Below are positions 1 to 11,582 of a DNA stretch of 64,000 nucleotides, one piece after another; positions within the stretch are counted from its first letter, which is position 1; every line of letters begins with the position of its first letter. This stretch comes from Boudabousia liubingyangii (GTDB taxonomy: Bacteria > Actinomycetota > Actinomycetes > Actinomycetales > Actinomycetaceae). A program made the translations under genes and the position numbers. Under the pieces are notes generated by a model, which did not search any database, was not told the origin of the DNA, and was given only the letters and a program-made list of their open reading frames with translations. The DNA lies in contig NZ_MQSU01000002.1 of NCBI RefSeq assembly GCF_001907245.1, positions 310,001 through 374,000 on the forward strand. Reading direction: 5' to 3'.

Positions 1-411
1 GGTGCGGTGGTGATTGCCCAGTTTGAGGATAGGGTCCTGTTGGTTCGCCAAGAGCGCCCGGCAGTGGGGCAGACCCTCTGGGAGTTCCCTCGTGGTTTCG
101 GAGATCCAGAGGATACTAATCTGTTGACTACGGGGGTACGTGAATTGGTGGAAGAAACCGGTGCTCAGGCGCAGATTGCCAATTCAAAGCTGCTTGGTGA
201 GATTTGGATTGATTCTGGATTGCAGGCAAATGCCGTGGGTATTGTGCTCGTCAACCTTGAAAGCTCAGACCTTAAGGGCGAAACCGATGGCGAGGTAGAT
301 GATTCGAAATGGGTGCCTATTCATGAGCTAAGCAAAATGATTAATGAGGGTGCGGTCTGTGATTCTTTGAGCATCGCTGCCTGTGCCTTCCTCTTTAGTC
401 AAAGCGCATAG
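1..411 (+). CDS. Nudix hydrolase, 5'-partial
   Basis: The frame is open from the first base, so the N-terminus lies outside the window; GTG codons at 7 and 10 are internal candidates only. About 136 residues are visible. The segment RELVEETGA is the core of the Nudix box, the metal-binding helix of enzymes that hydrolyse nucleoside diphosphates linked to another group. The preceding LWEFPRGFGDPED, with a proline before the glycine-rich turn, resembles ADP-ribose/ADP-sugar pyrophosphatases. The gap between the first glycine and the RE pair is one residue longer than the usual G-x5-E-x7-RE pattern, and aspartate stands where glutamate is usual. Substrate is unknown; ADP-ribose-type is the best guess. 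It is followed by a 133 bp intergenic region. Confidence 0.75.
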   Translation, partial: GAVVIAQFEDRVLLVRQERPAVGQTLWEFPRGFGDPEDTNLLTTGVRELVEETGAQAQIANSKLLGEIWIDSGLQANAVGIVLVNLESSDLKGETDGEVDDSKWVPIHELSKMINEGAVCDSLSIAACAFLFSQSA

Positions 412-478
412 AAAGCTGCCTCTCCGACCGCTTAGGGCTTAGTGACTCTCTAGGTTCTAGCCAATCTAGAGAATTCGC

Positions 479-506
479 TTGCTCACTTTGGATCTTTGGG
501 TATAGA
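479..506 (+). promoter_or_regulatory. Possible promoter of the first LRV-like membrane protein
   Basis: TTGCTC at 479-484 and TATAGA at 501-506 are separated by 16 bp and resemble -35 and -10 boxes. The predicted start of transcription, near 513, lies about 30 bp before the ATG at 545. The -35 match is weak, so this is a suggestion only. Confidence 0.3.
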
Positions 507-544
507 TTTGCCCTGAAACGACCTAGGTAGATTGGTAGATCATT

Positions 545-2305
545 ATGTCGATGCCCCCGAATTCGCAGAACTCATTACCAGGTGGAAACGGTAGCGATCC
601 AACAGCGCAGTTGCTACGTGATCCGAACCTAGATCCCAGCATATTGGCTCAGATCGTAAACTCTCGTCGGGATCTATGGCTACAAGTGGCTATGCACCCC
701 CGCATCTACCCAGAGCTACTCCACTACCTTGCAGAAAAGGGTGATCCGCAAACTGCGCAATATGCGAGGTTAGCTCTTCAAGTACAGCAGGGGATCCCAG
801 CGCCGACCGCTGCGATGGCTTCATCGACCGCAGAAGGTAAAAACGATCAGCAAATTGCTGGGAATCAGGTCCATGACGGGCAACAATCGTCGTTGCCTAG
901 CTATCAGCAAGCTAACGTTGCCGCGGGGACTCAAGACGTATCTCAGCCAAAACGAAAGAAAACCTGGTGGATTGCTGCTGGGGTAGCTGTGATTCTAACT
1001 GTTACCGGAATTGGCGGATACTTCCTCCTTTCCAATAATCAGCAGTCGGCAAGCCCGTATCTCTCCGTTGCAGAAATGAGTTCAGACTTCCTTACTGGCA
1101 AAGTGGAGGTTATTGATGCCGAATCTCCCAAGTTTCCTGGAGAGTTTTCCAAAGATTCGGCGCACATTTGGACAGTGGAGACTTCTCCAGACAAGAAACA
1201 GGTACTTATGGGCGTCGAAGGCGTTGGGCAGGAATCCAAGTCTGATTTCATCACCTATGTTGTTTACGATGTAGCAGCTCTTCGTAAGGGAGAAGGCCCC
1301 CGGGCAATGACCCCAGATAATTTCAATGTTTCAGTAGCTCGACTTTTGGACAGCAATCAAATCCAAGTCGTGCGGCTCGTTGATGGCAAGCAGAAGTTAG
1401 AAACCTATGATTTGGATAATTTTGATAAGCCGCTAGAGAGTATCGAGTTCAAGTTTGCTAACCCAAGTAACGAAGAGCATAGGAAACATTGTTGGCTTTC
1501 GCCAATCTATCCTTCACAAAAACAATATCTTTCCTGTGAATACAAAGGTGTTGTAGTGTTCGATCACAAGTCAGGTGATTTTCAAAACTACGACACCATG
1601 GCAACACATGTTTTTAGGTCCTCTTCAGAGCCAAATTATCTGCTTCTTTCGGATTCCACTTCAGCTAAAATCTATCCCCTCAATGACAGGGTAAAAGCCC
1701 GCAGGCTCGAGGGAGCAGAAAGGCTTTATGGTCACTCCTACCTTTTCATTGCTTCAGATGGAAGTAGCCAGATCTCGAACTTTAAACTTGATGCTGAAGG
1801 AAATAATCTCACTGAACTTGAGGAGGTTTTTGCGGATGAATTTAATAAACCCGGTTTAACCAAAGCTAGTCCCCAGGAAATGGCTAATAGCCTCAAACTG
1901 ATGCCAGAAGAAGAAAGGAAAGACCTAAAGGACACTTTCTTACTTCCCGGAGAGCGAATTGTCCGTTTTGACCGCTCGCGACTTGAGCATAAAGCACCAG
2001 CAGATAATATCTTCTTCGCTAATGACCGAATCCTTTTCACGACTAGATTGGATCCTTCGAAAGACGTGATGCTCATTTGCGAAGGCTATGAGAAGCAGGG
2101 AAATGTGGAAATGTGCCTTGATAAAGAGGGTAAACCTGCTTCGAAACTTGTGCCTTTCAACCACCCCGCTGTACTTTTTAAAAAGCCTGTAGATGAAAAT
2201 GGGCGTGATCTCACCCGTGGGGTGGTCATTGATCAAAACACAGCATTCATGGCTCAGGTAGAAGAAAACAAGGTGCGACTCGCAATTGCTGAAACTGCGA
2301 AGTGA
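545..2305 (+). CDS. Membrane-anchored protein with N-terminal LRV-like domain (first of tandem pair)
   Basis: 586 residues, function unknown. Residues about 18-80 form a helical domain (DPTAQLLRDPNLDPSILAQI, then a block ending in a GDPQTAQ turn) like the leucine-rich-repeat-variant domain found at the N-terminus of many actinobacterial membrane proteins. A low-complexity Gln/Ala/Ser linker follows, then a basic KRKK stop and one membrane span at about 141-162. The remaining roughly 420 residues should face outside; they are rich in short beta-like segments separated by Asp/Lys/Gly turns, suggestive of a beta-propeller, though I see no diagnostic repeat. There is no cleavable signal peptide, so the topology is N-in, C-out. 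The next gene is a paralogue with the same architecture, 56 bp downstream. A second ATG at 551 is an alternative start. Confidence 0.8.
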   Translation: MSMPPNSQNSLPGGNGSDPTAQLLRDPNLDPSILAQIVNSRRDLWLQVAMHPRIYPELLHYLAEKGDPQTAQYARLALQVQQGIPAPTAAMASSTAEGKNDQQIAGNQVHDGQQSSLPSYQQANVAAGTQDVSQPKRKKTWWIAAGVAVILTVTGIGGYFLLSNNQQSASPYLSVAEMSSDFLTGKVEVIDAESPKFPGEFSKDSAHIWTVETSPDKKQVLMGVEGVGQESKSDFITYVVYDVAALRKGEGPRAMTPDNFNVSVARLLDSNQIQVVRLVDGKQKLETYDLDNFDKPLESIEFKFANPSNEEHRKHCWLSPIYPSQKQYLSCEYKGVVVFDHKSGDFQNYDTMATHVFRSSSEPNYLLLSDSTSAKIYPLNDRVKARRLEGAERLYGHSYLFIASDGSSQISNFKLDAEGNNLTELEEVFADEFNKPGLTKASPQEMANSLKLMPEEERKDLKDTFLLPGERIVRFDRSRLEHKAPADNIFFANDRILFTTRLDPSKDVMLICEGYEKQGNVEMCLDKEGKPASKLVPFNHPAVLFKKPVDENGRDLTRGVVIDQNTAFMAQVEENKVRLAIAETAK

Positions 2306-2348
2306 CAAAACCGCAAATTGACTCGAAGTAACTTGATACCAGCCCAAA

Positions 2349-2354
2349 TATACT
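2349..2354 (+). promoter_or_regulatory. -10 element (TATACT), predicted leaderless start of second LRV-like gene
   Basis: TATACT begins 13 bp before the ATG at 2362, which has no Shine-Dalgarno sequence. Transcription would begin at or one base before the start codon. No -35 box is apparent at 17 bp. Confidence 0.4.
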
Positions 2355-2361
2355 GATTCCA

Positions 2362-4098
2362 ATGAACCAACCACCAAACACGGGAACTCCAATGAACTAC
2401 TCTTCACCAAGCGATCCGACCACAGCGCTACTGAACAACCCCAATTTGGATCCCGCTATCCTTGGGCAAGTCGCGGCCGCTAGGGCTGATCTTTGGCCGT
2501 TGATCGCCCAACATCCGGCCGCATATCCAGAGTTACTGCAGTATTTAGCGGCAAATGGAGACCCGCAAACTGCACAAATTGCTGCGAGCCGTTTGCAATC
2601 GAATAATGGCCATGTTGGCAATCAGTCCGGCGTGCTTAACCAAGGCAACGTAGGAAACCACGCGAATGAACCGAAACCCAAAAAGCGCAAACCTTGGTTG
2701 ATTGCACTAGTTTCAGTTCTTTTACTCGCCATGGTAGGCACCGGGAGCTATTTTGGATACACCTACTTTAGTGGTGATGATCAAAAAGCCCCTTCCGCGA
2801 AGCAGGTAAAGAAAACTAAGCCCACGAAGGCTGCTAAGAAACCGCTCAAAAAATCAGAGGGAAAAGAACAAGCAAGCACCGTCGAAGAGGAAGAAAAACT
2901 CGATCCGAACCGGAACGAGATTACGGAAACGGACCCGGCACCCTCGATCACAAAGTATTCTGCGTTAAGCAATGATCTTGTCATTCACGCCCGTCAACTA
3001 GCGGTCCTTCCAGATCAACTCACAAAACTAAAAAGTCGTCCCCACCAAAGCGGCACCCCCGGCATGCCTAATGACGTGCTCTTCACTAAGGACGGGCAGA
3101 AGGTAGTCTTCACCTACCAAGATGGATTCACCGTAGCCAGTATCAGCGAAGATCCCGAGCACCCAAGGGTTATTTTTGAAAGCCCCAGCAATGAGCGCTA
3201 CCTTGCCGCAGCACCGCGCGGAAACCTGCTAGTGACGCTGAACCTAAATGGGCAACTTGGACTTCGAGATAAGGCTGATCCCAGTCAGATCATCCAGAGC
3301 GCCCAGCTAGACTTGGCGGGAATCGAACGATGCCAGTTTAGTGAGTTTAAAGCCGGGACTCGTGAAATCCACGTCGCGTGCCACGGCGCTACCGGAGATA
3401 AGGGATTTGAGGTTAACCTGGCAAACGGGAATGTTAAAACTCACCCGCTCTGGGTGACCCCGGTAAAGCGCCTACAGGAATATACCGGATATCCCGTCTA
3501 TGTAGCCGTACCCAATGGTAGTAATGCTAGCGTTATGCGCCTGTCCGATAATCAGAAAATTATGGATATCAGTGACGCAACTTATGCCTTCGGGCTTAGT
3601 GACGGGGGGATTGTCGTCAACTACCATCCAAACGGGGACAAAAAACGTGTCTTCCGTAAGGTCATCGACCCCAGTGGGGTAACCCTGTACGATGGTGAAT
3701 TCCGTCGGATTGCCTACGATGACTGGAGCACGGTAGATACTAAACAGTTAGCTAGGAATCAAGCAGAACTAAACAACTCCGGTATGCGTACCACATATGG
3801 TGGTTACGCCTACGTGCAGAAGAATGGAACATGGGTCTTTGGAAAAGACTTCGACGGCCCCATCGGGGACAAGTTCGTCTTTACCAATACCGGTCAGATC
3901 TACCCCTGCAGCAATATCTCAACTGCCGCAAAAGAGGGCCAATGTGCTGACGATAGTGGCAATGTGTCCGCACCGGCAGGAAACCTCCCAGCTTGGAAGA
4001 GCTCTGTAGCACCTAATACTGTGGGCTTCTGGCCCTACGTAGGCTCCAACCGGGTACTTATTGAGACCCCAACCGGATATGAAATCTGGGGACTATAA
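2362..4098 (+). CDS. Membrane-anchored protein with N-terminal LRV-like domain (second of tandem pair)
   Basis: 578 residues, function unknown, paralogue of the gene just upstream. Residues about 18-78 repeat the LRV-like helical domain (DPTTALLNNPNLDPAILGQV, later YPELLQYLAANGDPQTAQIA). The two N-terminal domains are clearly homologous, whereas the extracellular parts have diverged strongly. A KPKKRK stop precedes one membrane span at about 112-133. Then comes a Lys/Pro/Glu-rich stalk (about 143-185) and a C-terminal domain of roughly 390 residues with beta-like segments. No signal peptide is seen, so N-in, C-out topology is expected. The ATG at 2362 lacks a ribosome binding site; ATG 2392 is an alternative that would still keep the domain. 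The gene ends 24 bp from the convergent acetyltransferase. Confidence 0.8.
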   Translation: MNQPPNTGTPMNYSSPSDPTTALLNNPNLDPAILGQVAAARADLWPLIAQHPAAYPELLQYLAANGDPQTAQIAASRLQSNNGHVGNQSGVLNQGNVGNHANEPKPKKRKPWLIALVSVLLLAMVGTGSYFGYTYFSGDDQKAPSAKQVKKTKPTKAAKKPLKKSEGKEQASTVEEEEKLDPNRNEITETDPAPSITKYSALSNDLVIHARQLAVLPDQLTKLKSRPHQSGTPGMPNDVLFTKDGQKVVFTYQDGFTVASISEDPEHPRVIFESPSNERYLAAAPRGNLLVTLNLNGQLGLRDKADPSQIIQSAQLDLAGIERCQFSEFKAGTREIHVACHGATGDKGFEVNLANGNVKTHPLWVTPVKRLQEYTGYPVYVAVPNGSNASVMRLSDNQKIMDISDATYAFGLSDGGIVVNYHPNGDKKRVFRKVIDPSGVTLYDGEFRRIAYDDWSTVDTKQLARNQAELNNSGMRTTYGGYAYVQKNGTWVFGKDFDGPIGDKFVFTNTGQIYPCSNISTAAKEGQCADDSGNVSAPAGNLPAWKSSVAPNTVGFWPYVGSNRVLIETPTGYEIWGL

Positions 4099-4122
4099 GG
4101 AAAACCCTAGCAGTTAAATTGC

Positions 4123-4677
4123 CTACTCCCGGAAAGGGGAGAGGTCTATCCGCATGAACACGTCCTGCTCAGTTTGCTGCCAGATTTCGGCTCCAAAATG
4201 GGCAAAAAGTGCTTGGGATGCCCGATTATCAACTTCCATCGCCGCATAGAGATGATCTTCTGGCACTAGGTGAGCCGCCACGGGTAGGAGCAGTTCAAGC
4301 CCCCTAGTGCCCAGACCCTGGGATCGAAAGTCGGGATGTACGAAATAACCGACGTGGCCACCACCCTGCTTTAGTTCAGGGGTTAGATGGTGGCGTAATT
4401 TGAACAGGGCTAGGATCTGATCCTCACCCTCTGGTTTGGCTTCCCAAAGGAAATAGTACGTTTGCGGTACCCGGTTAGGTTTCAGGTCGATGCCTGCCGC
4501 TTCTTTTAATAGTCGAGGAAGCACTTCGCTTTCCCAATCCGCTAAGGATTTGCCGGCATCAGGGTTTTGGAACCCATTAGTATTCGCCGGAACTAGGTTC
4601 ATGAAGTTGTAGATTGAGTCCAAGTCCTTAGGGTCAAGCGCTCTTAGGTAGTATTGGTCGCTCACTTCTTCAAACAC
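4123..4677 (-). CDS. GNAT-family N-acetyltransferase
   Basis: 184 residues. The segment GYFVHPDFRSQGLGTRGLELL (residues 110-130) contains the acetyl-CoA pyrophosphate-binding motif A (R/Q-x-x-G-x-G/A, here RSQGLG), and a beta-bulge-like VDNRASQALFAHFGAE segment follows, as in GNAT enzymes that acetylate small amines or protein N-termini. The substrate cannot be told. The gene starts 11 bp after the stop of the LacI-type regulator on the same strand, so both are probably cotranscribed. Whether it belongs functionally to the sugar locus (for example as a sugar acetyltransferase) or merely shares the promoter is open. It converges on the LRV-like gene. Confidence 0.8.
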   Translation of the reverse strand: MFEEVSDQYYLRALDPKDLDSIYNFMNLVPANTNGFQNPDAGKSLADWESEVLPRLLKEAAGIDLKPNRVPQTYYFLWEAKPEGEDQILALFKLRHHLTPELKQGGGHVGYFVHPDFRSQGLGTRGLELLLPVAAHLVPEDHLYAAMEVDNRASQALFAHFGAEIWQQTEQDVFMRIDLSPFRE

Positions 4678-4688
4678 CGCTAGCCTCC

Positions 4689-5723
4689 TTATATCGTGCG
4701 GTCACTAGTTGACGGCTCTGGCGTCCTTTTAGCGCTAGAACGCCAAACTGCCCGGGTTTGGCAATGACTCTCTGAGTTGGGCTCTTTACCTGACAAGGTT
4801 TGCGTTAGAAGCTTTACAGCTTCCTTGGTCATTGTTTCAAGGGGCCAATCTACAGTGGTAAGTCCTAAAATATCTGCTTCTTCTGGCACGTGATTGCCGA
4901 AGCCAATTACGCTGAGCTGTTGGGGGATCTGAATCTCTAGTTCTCTGGCGGCTCTAAAAACGCCACTTGCTTGAGAGTCGTCTGCGCACCAGATTAACTT
5001 GATATCGGGATTCTCATTTAAGAGTTTCAAGCTGGCTCGATAAGCGCTCTCTGCTTGCCAGTCGGGGAGTCGTAGCATCGAGCCATTGGCCTCGAAATGC
5101 GCCAAAATGGGCAGATGCCGATGGTGATGCTGGTAGGGTCCCGCTAGGAAAAACACTTTGGCATCCTGGGGAATATCGAGCTCCGCCAAGATTTCTTTCA
5201 CACCAGCGGTTTCATCCAGTCGGACAATCCCGTCGCCTTTGAAGTCTTGGTCAGATTCGATTAGTTCTAGCCAAACTAGGGGGATCCTCTGTGAATCCAT
5301 TACTTGGGAAACAAAATCGGGAGCCGAGGTGGTTTCACAGAGGACTCCGGCTAACTCGACATTTTTTAGTGCCGAGATTAGGTCTGCTTCGCCCAGATCG
5401 TGTTGTTGATGTAACGGTAGGATGAAGTAGTCTGAGCGTCGAGCCTCGATCATAGCGCTGGTCAGCACTTTATGGATCACGGGAACGAAGGGGTCATCGG
5501 GGAGCTCGGCTAGTACTAGACCGATCAGTCGCGAGCCTCCTAGACGTAGACTGCGGGCGGTGCTATTGGGAATATAGTTAAGCTCGCGGGCGGCTTTTTG
5601 AACTCTTTCGATGGTGTCGCTAGAGAGTTTAACCTGCTCTCCGCGACCGTTAAGGACAAGTGAAACCGTACTGGGTGCTACACCCGCTAGTTTTGCAACA
5701 TCACTGCGTTTTACTCGTGCCAT
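4689..5723 (-). CDS. LacI-family transcriptional regulator
   Basis: 344 residues from the ATG at 5723, which has TAGGTG about 7 bp upstream. A longer frame opens at 5765, but its 14 extra residues precede the canonical LacI N-terminus. Residues 7-26 are the helix-turn-helix (SDVAKLAGVAPSTVSLVLN) and the hinge region ends in IPNSTARSL. The rest is a periplasmic-binding-protein-like effector domain with the family's closing pattern (IRVIGFG-like VIGFGNHVPEE, then LTTVDWPLETMTKEAV). The gene diverges from the beta-galactosidase gene, so it most likely represses the galactosidase and the ABC/fucosidase operon. Candidate operators of the expected CG-centred palindromic form lie at 5810-5823 and 9212-9225. 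The inducer is probably a sugar released from the imported glycan. Confidence 0.88.
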   Translation of the reverse strand: MARVKRSDVAKLAGVAPSTVSLVLNGRGEQVKLSSDTIERVQKAARELNYIPNSTARSLRLGGSRLIGLVLAELPDDPFVPVIHKVLTSAMIEARRSDYFILPLHQQHDLGEADLISALKNVELAGVLCETTSAPDFVSQVMDSQRIPLVWLELIESDQDFKGDGIVRLDETAGVKEILAELDIPQDAKVFFLAGPYQHHHRHLPILAHFEANGSMLRLPDWQAESAYRASLKLLNENPDIKLIWCADDSQASGVFRAARELEIQIPQQLSVIGFGNHVPEEADILGLTTVDWPLETMTKEAVKLLTQTLSGKEPNSESHCQTRAVWRSSAKRTPEPSTSDRTI

Positions 5724-5746
5724 TTCACACCTACCGGTCTTTATAG

Positions 5747-9160
<3,414 letters not shown>

Positions 9161-9170
9161 ACGACATAGC

Positions 9171-9199
9171 TTGAAAAACGATCAGCTGTGTTGTATAAC
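9171..9199 (+). promoter_or_regulatory. Promoter of the sugar ABC transporter/fucosidase operon
   Basis: TTGAAA at 9171-9176 and TATAAC at 9194-9199 with a 17 bp spacer make a strong housekeeping-sigma promoter. The predicted start, near 9206, lies just before the palindromic operator at 9212-9225, a typical repression geometry. Confidence 0.7.
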
Positions 9200-9211
9200 A
9201 TAAACATAAAC

Positions 9212-9225
9212 CTAATACGTGTTAG
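9212..9225. promoter_or_regulatory. Candidate LacI-type operator upstream of the ABC transporter operon
   Basis: CTAATACGTGTTAG is palindromic in six of seven pairs around a central CG, the form typical of LacI-family operators. It begins 12 bp after the -10 box, overlapping the first transcribed bases. It shares 11 of 14 positions with 5810-5823. Confidence 0.6.
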
Positions 9226-9260
9226 TTAGGTTTTTGAAATATCGGCCAATGGAGGTCAGC

Positions 9261-10583
9261 ATGACAACTCGACGCAGAGCTTTTGCTCTAGTACTTGCAG
9301 GGAGCCTTGCTCTTACTGGGTTAACCGCATGTTCCAGTTCGGAAGATGAAAAACCGGTAGATACCAGTAAAGCACAGGGCGAAATCACTTGGATGACCCA
9401 GAGTCTGCAAAAGGACTTCGGGGACTTCTTCCGGGAACGAATCGCCAAGTTCGAAAAGGAAAACCCAGGAACCAAGATTAACTGGGTCGACGAATCTGGC
9501 GGCCCAGAATTCGACCAAAAGATGATGCAGCAAGCCGTTAACGGCAAGATGGCAGACGTTATTAACGTTCCCTCGCCCACGATTCTGGCACTCACCAAAG
9601 CGGACCAGCTCTTGGATCTAGACAAGGCACTACCGGAAAGCGGGAAGCGCTTTATCCCTGATATTTGGAAATCAGTCGGAATGGGTAAAGACGGTGCCCA
9701 TACAGCTTTCCCGTGGTATTTCAGCCCCTTCGTCACCACTTACAACAAGCAGGTCTTCCGCGCTGCGGGCCTAGATGAAAACACTCCTCCAAAGACTATG
9801 GACGAGATGTTCGAATTTAGTCACAAGATTGCTAAGACGGGCGAATACAACGCGCTATGGGGCAACGCTAACTGGTACCTAATCAGCCAGTGGCATGGCA
9901 TGGGCGTAAAGATCATGAACGACGAAGGCACTGAATTTACCTTCGCCAAAGATCCAAACGCACTCAAGTGGATGAATGAAATGATCAGCCTCTACAAGGA
10001 CGGCGGCATTCCCAAGGACTCCTTGACCGGCGAACTCGACCCCGGAAAGGAATACCTAAACGGGCGTTTGGCTTTCGGTACCCCCAACCCTGGATTTATC
10101 CGCAACATCAAGAAGAATAATCCTGAGGTTTACAAGCAGACCGGTGTTGGATCCTACCCGATTAACCCCGGTTTGAAATATGAGTTCTCAGGCCAGTTTA
10201 TTGCGGTAAATGCTAAGACCAAGAACAAAGCCCTAGCACTAAAGTGGGCTGATTACATCACTAGTGCTGAGGAAGAACTAGCTTGGACTCGCGACGGCGG
10301 AGCGGTCATTTTCCCTGGTGCGACTGAAGCTCTAGATAACTTGATCAAGAATCCTCCGGAGGCAGTTGCTAAGGATCCCGTCTTTAAGCAGACCTACGAG
10401 GTCGCCGCAAAGGAAGCTAAGAATTCAGAGGCTTTCAAGGCTTCCTTCTACGTCACCGGTCAGGTCAAGAATGCACTAGTTGAAAATGTCAACAAGGGCA
10501 TTCGCGGCGAAGTATCTGCAGAGCAGGCACTTGAAAATGCTCAGAAAGAAATGAACGAATTGCTTTCTGCGCTGAACAACTAA
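9261..10583 (+). CDS. Carbohydrate ABC transporter substrate-binding lipoprotein
   Basis: 440 residues from the ATG at 9261, placed 5 bp after GGAGG; the same frame is open from 9219 but those codons would spoil the signal peptide. The N-terminus MTTRRRAFALVLAG is a lipoprotein signal ending in the lipobox LTAC, so Cys24 is lipidated and the protein is anchored on the outer face of the membrane. The body has the extracellular solute-binding family 1 pattern: an early beta strand ITWMTQS, NGKMADVINVPSP, the FPWYFSPFVTTYNKQVF segment and a C-terminal helix ISAEQALENAQKEMNELL-like region. It should capture an oligosaccharide for the two permeases that follow. A strong hairpin follows the stop codon and probably keeps this mRNA segment more abundant than the permease part. 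Confidence 0.9.
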   Translation: MTTRRRAFALVLAGSLALTGLTACSSSEDEKPVDTSKAQGEITWMTQSLQKDFGDFFRERIAKFEKENPGTKINWVDESGGPEFDQKMMQQAVNGKMADVINVPSPTILALTKADQLLDLDKALPESGKRFIPDIWKSVGMGKDGAHTAFPWYFSPFVTTYNKQVFRAAGLDENTPPKTMDEMFEFSHKIAKTGEYNALWGNANWYLISQWHGMGVKIMNDEGTEFTFAKDPNALKWMNEMISLYKDGGIPKDSLTGELDPGKEYLNGRLAFGTPNPGFIRNIKKNNPEVYKQTGVGSYPINPGLKYEFSGQFIAVNAKTKNKALALKWADYITSAEEELAWTRDGGAVIFPGATEALDNLIKNPPEAVAKDPVFKQTYEVAAKEAKNSEAFKASFYVTGQVKNALVENVNKGIRGEVSAEQALENAQKEMNELLSALNN

Positions 10584-10590
10584 TATGCGA

Positions 10591-10627
10591 GTTGCTCCCC
10601 GTGGTTGTGACTGCTGCGGGGAGCAAC
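10591..10627 (+). terminator. Intercistronic hairpin after the binding-protein gene
   Basis: GTTGCTCCCCG and CGGGGAGCAAC form a perfect 11 bp stem with a 15 nt loop and no U-tract. Such hairpins after binding-protein genes usually protect the upstream mRNA or partly terminate, raising the binding protein relative to the permeases. Confidence 0.7.
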
Positions 10628-10649
10628 CAATTCTCGTTTCATAGGTGAG

Positions 10650-11582
10650 ATGATGAGTAAGACTAGAAAACCAAAAACTGGAAAGAGGGCAGAAAGCCTC
10701 AACGGAGCCGCGCGCTTCCGGCCATGGTGGGTACCCCTGCTTTGGGTTATCGCTCCGGTGGCAGCAGTTCTTTCCTTTTACATAATTCCGTTTGGGGTAA
10801 CTCTAGTTACCTCCTTTACGAATACCAAGCCTCTTCGTCCAATGGGCGACTTCAATGCCTTCGAAAACTACGAAAAGGTGCTTAGCTCTCCAAAATTCTG
10901 GGATGCAGTCTTAAATTCATCAATCTACGCCCTTTGCGTGGTTCCGATTATGGTGATTCTGCCCTTGCTCTTGGCCCTCCTGGTTAAAGAACATGTCCCC
11001 GGGATCGGTTTTTTCCGCGCTATCTATTACATTCCCGCGATTTCCTCGCTGGTAGTGATCTCGATTGCCTGGCGTTACCTATTGGAAGCTGATGGTCCCA
11101 TTAATGCGCTTTTGAAATCTATGAACGTCATTCAGGAATCTATTCCATTCCTTTCTGATAGATGGCTGATCCTCTTCTGTGCCATGCTCATTACCCTCTG
11201 GCAGGGAATGCCCTACTACATGATTTTGTATTTAAGCGCTTTGGCTAATGTCGATAAATCTGTCTATGAGGCTGCTGAAATTGACGGGGCCGGACCAGTG
11301 AGGCGCTTCTTTACGGTAACCGTTCCGGGCGTTAAGATCATGATGTATCTGGTTGGCGTGCTCAGCACAATTGGTTGTCTAAAGGTCTTTACTGAGGTGT
11401 TCTTACTAGGTGGTCCAAACTCGCCTACGCAAACGATTACGATGTACATCCGCTCTCAGCTGGACGTTACTTACGGACACCTTGGTAGAGCAGACGCGAC
11501 ATCCGTATTCCTATTCCTATTCACTCTTGGATTTATTATTCTTTCGCAGAAGATCCAGCGCAAGGCAGAGGAGCAGCCGTGA
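10650..11582 (+). CDS. Sugar ABC transporter permease (MalF/UgpA type)
   Basis: 310 residues with six predicted membrane spans after a basic N-terminal tail. The cytoplasmic EAA loop is EAAEIDGAG at residues 207-215, followed by the usual FFTVTVPGV; this loop docks on the ATPase subunit. AGGTGA lies only one base before the ATG at 10650 and four before the ATG at 10653, so the second ATG may be the real start. The gene belongs to the CUT1 class of carbohydrate importers and pairs with the permease that overlaps its stop codon. No ATPase gene is present in the locus, so a shared MsmK/UgpC-type ATPase encoded elsewhere is probably used. Confidence 0.9.
   Translation: MMSKTRKPKTGKRAESLNGAARFRPWWVPLLWVIAPVAAVLSFYIIPFGVTLVTSFTNTKPLRPMGDFNAFENYEKVLSSPKFWDAVLNSSIYALCVVPIMVILPLLLALLVKEHVPGIGFFRAIYYIPAISSLVVISIAWRYLLEADGPINALLKSMNVIQESIPFLSDRWLILFCAMLITLWQGMPYYMILYLSALANVDKSVYEAAEIDGAGPVRRFFTVTVPGVKIMMYLVGVLSTIGCLKVFTEVFLLGGPNSPTQTITMYIRSQLDVTYGHLGRADATSVFLFLFTLGFIILSQKIQRKAEEQP

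Noticed and set aside
9212-9739. A 175-codon open frame antisense to the sugar-binding lipoprotein gene
   Set aside because: It lies opposite a clearly coding gene, its translation is Ser/Leu-rich without motifs, and it crosses the promoter/operator region; it is a shadow of the real gene.
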